Below are positions 62,183 to 64,000 of a stretch of 64,000 bases of DNA, in pieces (within the stretch, counting starts at the first letter, position 1; each line of letters starts with the position of its first letter). The notes beneath the pieces were generated by a model, which worked only from the letters and a program-made list of their open reading frames with translations, was not told the origin of the DNA and did no database searches. The position numbers and the translations under genes are program-made. Source of the stretch: Erythrobacter mangrovi (GTDB lineage: Bacteria; Pseudomonadota; Alphaproteobacteria; Sphingomonadales; Sphingomonadaceae); the NCBI RefSeq assembly GCF_013260645.1, contig NZ_CP053921.1:2901289-2965288 (forward strand). Reading direction: 5' to 3'.

Positions 62183-64000
62183 ATGAGGGTGAGGTATACC
62201 CTGCTCGCGGGTATCTGCGCGGGCGCAATTGCAGTTCCATCATATGCGCAGGACGCAGGCGATGACGAGCCGACGGTCCGGCAGAATGTCATTATTGTTA
62301 CCGCGCAGCGTCAAAACCAGAGCCTGCAAGAGGTGCCGATCGCGGTCAGCGCCTTCGATGCCGAAGCGCTCGAAGCACAGCAGATCGAGAACACCAGCGA
62401 CCTTCAGCTAACCCTACCGAACGTCTCATTCACCAAGTCGAACTTTACCGGTTCTTCCTTTACCATTCGCGGTATCGGCGACCTGTGCGTCGGCACCTCG
62501 TGTGACTCTGCGACCGGCATCCACACCAACGGTTCGCCGTTGTTCGGAACTCGCTTGTTCGAAACCGAATTTTTCGACCTCGAACGGATCGAGGTTCTGC
62601 GCGGCCCGCAGGGCACGCTGTTCGGCCGCAACGCGACGTCGGGTGTCGTCAACCTCGTCACGCACAAGCCTGAGCTGGGCATTTTCGGCGCCTCTGCAGA
62701 GGCCGAGTACGGCAACTTCAACAGCATCAAGGCCAAGGGGATGATCAACATCCCCCTCGGTGATTCCGTGGCCTTCCGCGCTGCTGGTTTCTACCTGAAC
62801 CGCGATGGCTACACGACCAACACCTTCGACGGCAACGATCTCGACGATCGCGATATGTATGCGGTCCGTGGCTCGCTGCGGTTCGAGCCGGGTCCGGACA
62901 CCACCATCGATCTCATGGCCTATTATTTCCGTGAGAACGACAAGCGCCTGCGTATCCAGAAGCAGCAGTGCCAACGTGACCCAACGGGCGTGCTCGGTTG
63001 TCTCAACAACCGCCGCGATTTCGACAATACCAACGCCAATTCGACCTTTACCGGCACACTGGGTTCGGTTGAGTTCCTGTCGATCGCGCTGGGCAATCCC
63101 GCGCTGGGTGCGGCCCTCGGCCTCAACAGCATCTACGGCCCGGACATCTATTTCAATTATGACGAGCCTGACGATGTCCGCACCGTCGGCACCTCGTTCA
63201 CCCCGGACTATTTCGCCGACGAACTGCAGTTTCAGGCGCACATCGATCACAACTTCGGTCCGATCAAGATGTCGCTCAGCGGCACCTATCAGGAAACCTC
63301 GGTCGACTCGCGCCAGGACTACAACCTTGGCATCCCCGGGCGGAACTTTGCGCAATTCCAGACGGCATTGAACTCGCTGGCGTTCTTCGCCGCGAATGGG
63401 TTGCCTACTGGCGTTGCCAACCCGCCGTTCGTTCCGGGCTCGGCGGCTTACTTTGCACCAATCGCAGCTGCGTTGATCCCCAATGGTCCGGACGGCCAGC
63501 TGTGCACTTCGGATACGCGCCTCGACAATCGCGGCGTCTATGAAGGCTTCGGCATCTGTTCCGACCTGCCCGGTGCATTCGACCGTTCGCGGTCGAACGG
63601 CAAGTCGTGGTCGACTGAAGCCATCTTCAGCAGCGACTTCGATGGCCCGTTCAACTTCCTGGTTGGCGGCATTTATGCCGAAGCGAAGGCCTATGACACT
63701 GATTACTACGTCAATGCCTTTGCGATCGACTACATCACTGGTGTCCTGGGTACCTTGACCGCCTTCGGGGCGGGCGCACCGCCATCCTATCTTGCGACGT
63801 CGTTCTACCGGAACAACACGCAGGACTTCAAGCTGAAGAGCTATGGCATCTTCGGGGAAGTCTATTTCGACATCTCCGATACGGTCAAACTCACCGGTGG
63901 CCTCCGCTACAACAACGACAAGAAGCGGCTGTCAGCGCGCACGACCTTGGCGAACTTCCTCAATCCCTTCAGCAACGATGGGGATCCCTTCGACTCGCCC
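62183..64000 (+). CDS. TonB-dependent receptor (cut by window edge)
   Basis: The first 606 codons of an outer-membrane receptor. It has a signal peptide (LAGICAGAIAVPSYAQ), a TonB-box-like NVIIVTAQRQNQSLQEVPIA, a plug (about 45-160) with FTIRGIGDL and DLERIEVLRGPQGTLFGRN, then barrel strands that continue past the window. This LQEVPIAVSAFD / GTLFGRNATSG subfamily is the large sphingomonad group linked to hydrophobic compounds and is related in style to the receptor at 11267. The start at 62183 follows GGAGAGGAGAGG. The frame is open to the last base, and the 3' end is missing only because of the window limit. Confidence 0.92.
   Translation, partial: MRVRYTLLAGICAGAIAVPSYAQDAGDDEPTVRQNVIIVTAQRQNQSLQEVPIAVSAFDAEALEAQQIENTSDLQLTLPNVSFTKSNFTGSSFTIRGIGDLCVGTSCDSATGIHTNGSPLFGTRLFETEFFDLERIEVLRGPQGTLFGRNATSGVVNLVTHKPELGIFGASAEAEYGNFNSIKAKGMINIPLGDSVAFRAAGFYLNRDGYTTNTFDGNDLDDRDMYAVRGSLRFEPGPDTTIDLMAYYFRENDKRLRIQKQQCQRDPTGVLGCLNNRRDFDNTNANSTFTGTLGSVEFLSIALGNPALGAALGLNSIYGPDIYFNYDEPDDVRTVGTSFTPDYFADELQFQAHIDHNFGPIKMSLSGTYQETSVDSRQDYNLGIPGRNFAQFQTALNSLAFFAANGLPTGVANPPFVPGSAAYFAPIAAALIPNGPDGQLCTSDTRLDNRGVYEGFGICSDLPGAFDRSRSNGKSWSTEAIFSSDFDGPFNFLVGGIYAEAKAYDTDYYVNAFAIDYITGVLGTLTAFGAGAPPSYLATSFYRNNTQDFKLKSYGIFGEVYFDISDTVKLTGGLRYNNDKKRLSARTTLANFLNPFSNDGDPFDSP

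Overview
The window reads as a chromosomal segment of a GC-rich alphaproteobacterium, most likely a sphingomonad of the Erythrobacter/Altererythrobacter type. The evidence is four TonB-dependent receptors, SapC/cupin/flavin-halogenase genes linked to a receptor, the divergent tsaD-gpsA / hemC-hemD-mitofilin arrangement, and many acyl-CoA dehydrogenases. This placement is inferred from gene content and style, not from a marker-gene comparison. No rRNA, tRNA, CRISPR array, insertion sequence or prophage was seen, and no gene-free stretch exceeds 300 bases.

Layout. 1-7749 (minus strand): the start of a glutaryl-CoA-dehydrogenase-like gene, an orphan lasso-B2-like protein, a single-domain response regulator, a small membrane/OmpA group, a VWA lipoprotein, a lipid-linked sugar flippase-type protein, gpsA and tsaD. 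7795-10352 (plus): hemC, hemD and a mitofilin-like protein. 10418-24148: a lipid or carboxylic-acid catabolic region with an SDR, a TonB receptor, a FadJ-type bifunctional enzyme, a serine hydrolase, an acyl-CoA ligase coupled to a tandem-TetR regulator, an MFS transporter and two adjacent acyl-CoA dehydrogenases. 24242-24976: cysQ-like phosphatase.

25068-39082 (minus) is a carbohydrate-utilisation locus, probably for beta-glucan. A large TonB receptor is followed by halogenase-SapC-cupin-halogenase, then a LacI regulator, an MFS transporter, a GH3 glucosidase and an FHS sugar permease. Three copies of a GAACGTTC palindrome lie in front of the receptor (two) and the GH3 gene (one). This suggests that the LacI protein coordinates outer-membrane uptake, hydrolysis and inner-membrane import.

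39388-43308 (plus) is a second acyl-CoA/redox operon (flavin oxidoreductase, acyl-CoA dehydrogenase, SDR, aldo/keto reductase). 43414-48860 is an accessory stretch: an OmpR-type regulator with a degenerate receiver, an A+T-richer DUF1835-type gene, a LysR regulator divergent from a secreted protein and a sulfotransferase, and a free-standing EF-G domain III-V protein with no GTPase domain. 48989-53404 (minus) pairs a beta-helix-like lipoprotein with a TonB receptor. 53653-54036 is a small TPR-like protein with a strong terminator. 54207-61992 (plus) is a compact VirB-type type IV secretion locus (VirB1, 2, 3, 4, 6, 9, 10, 11) with no VirB5, VirB7, VirB8 or VirD4 in the window. 62183-64000 is the start of another TonB receptor, cut by the window edge.

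The strongest leads are the reduced type IV secretion locus, the GTPase-less EF-G half, the LacI operator set tying the glucan locus together, and the halogenase pair with differing active-site motifs.
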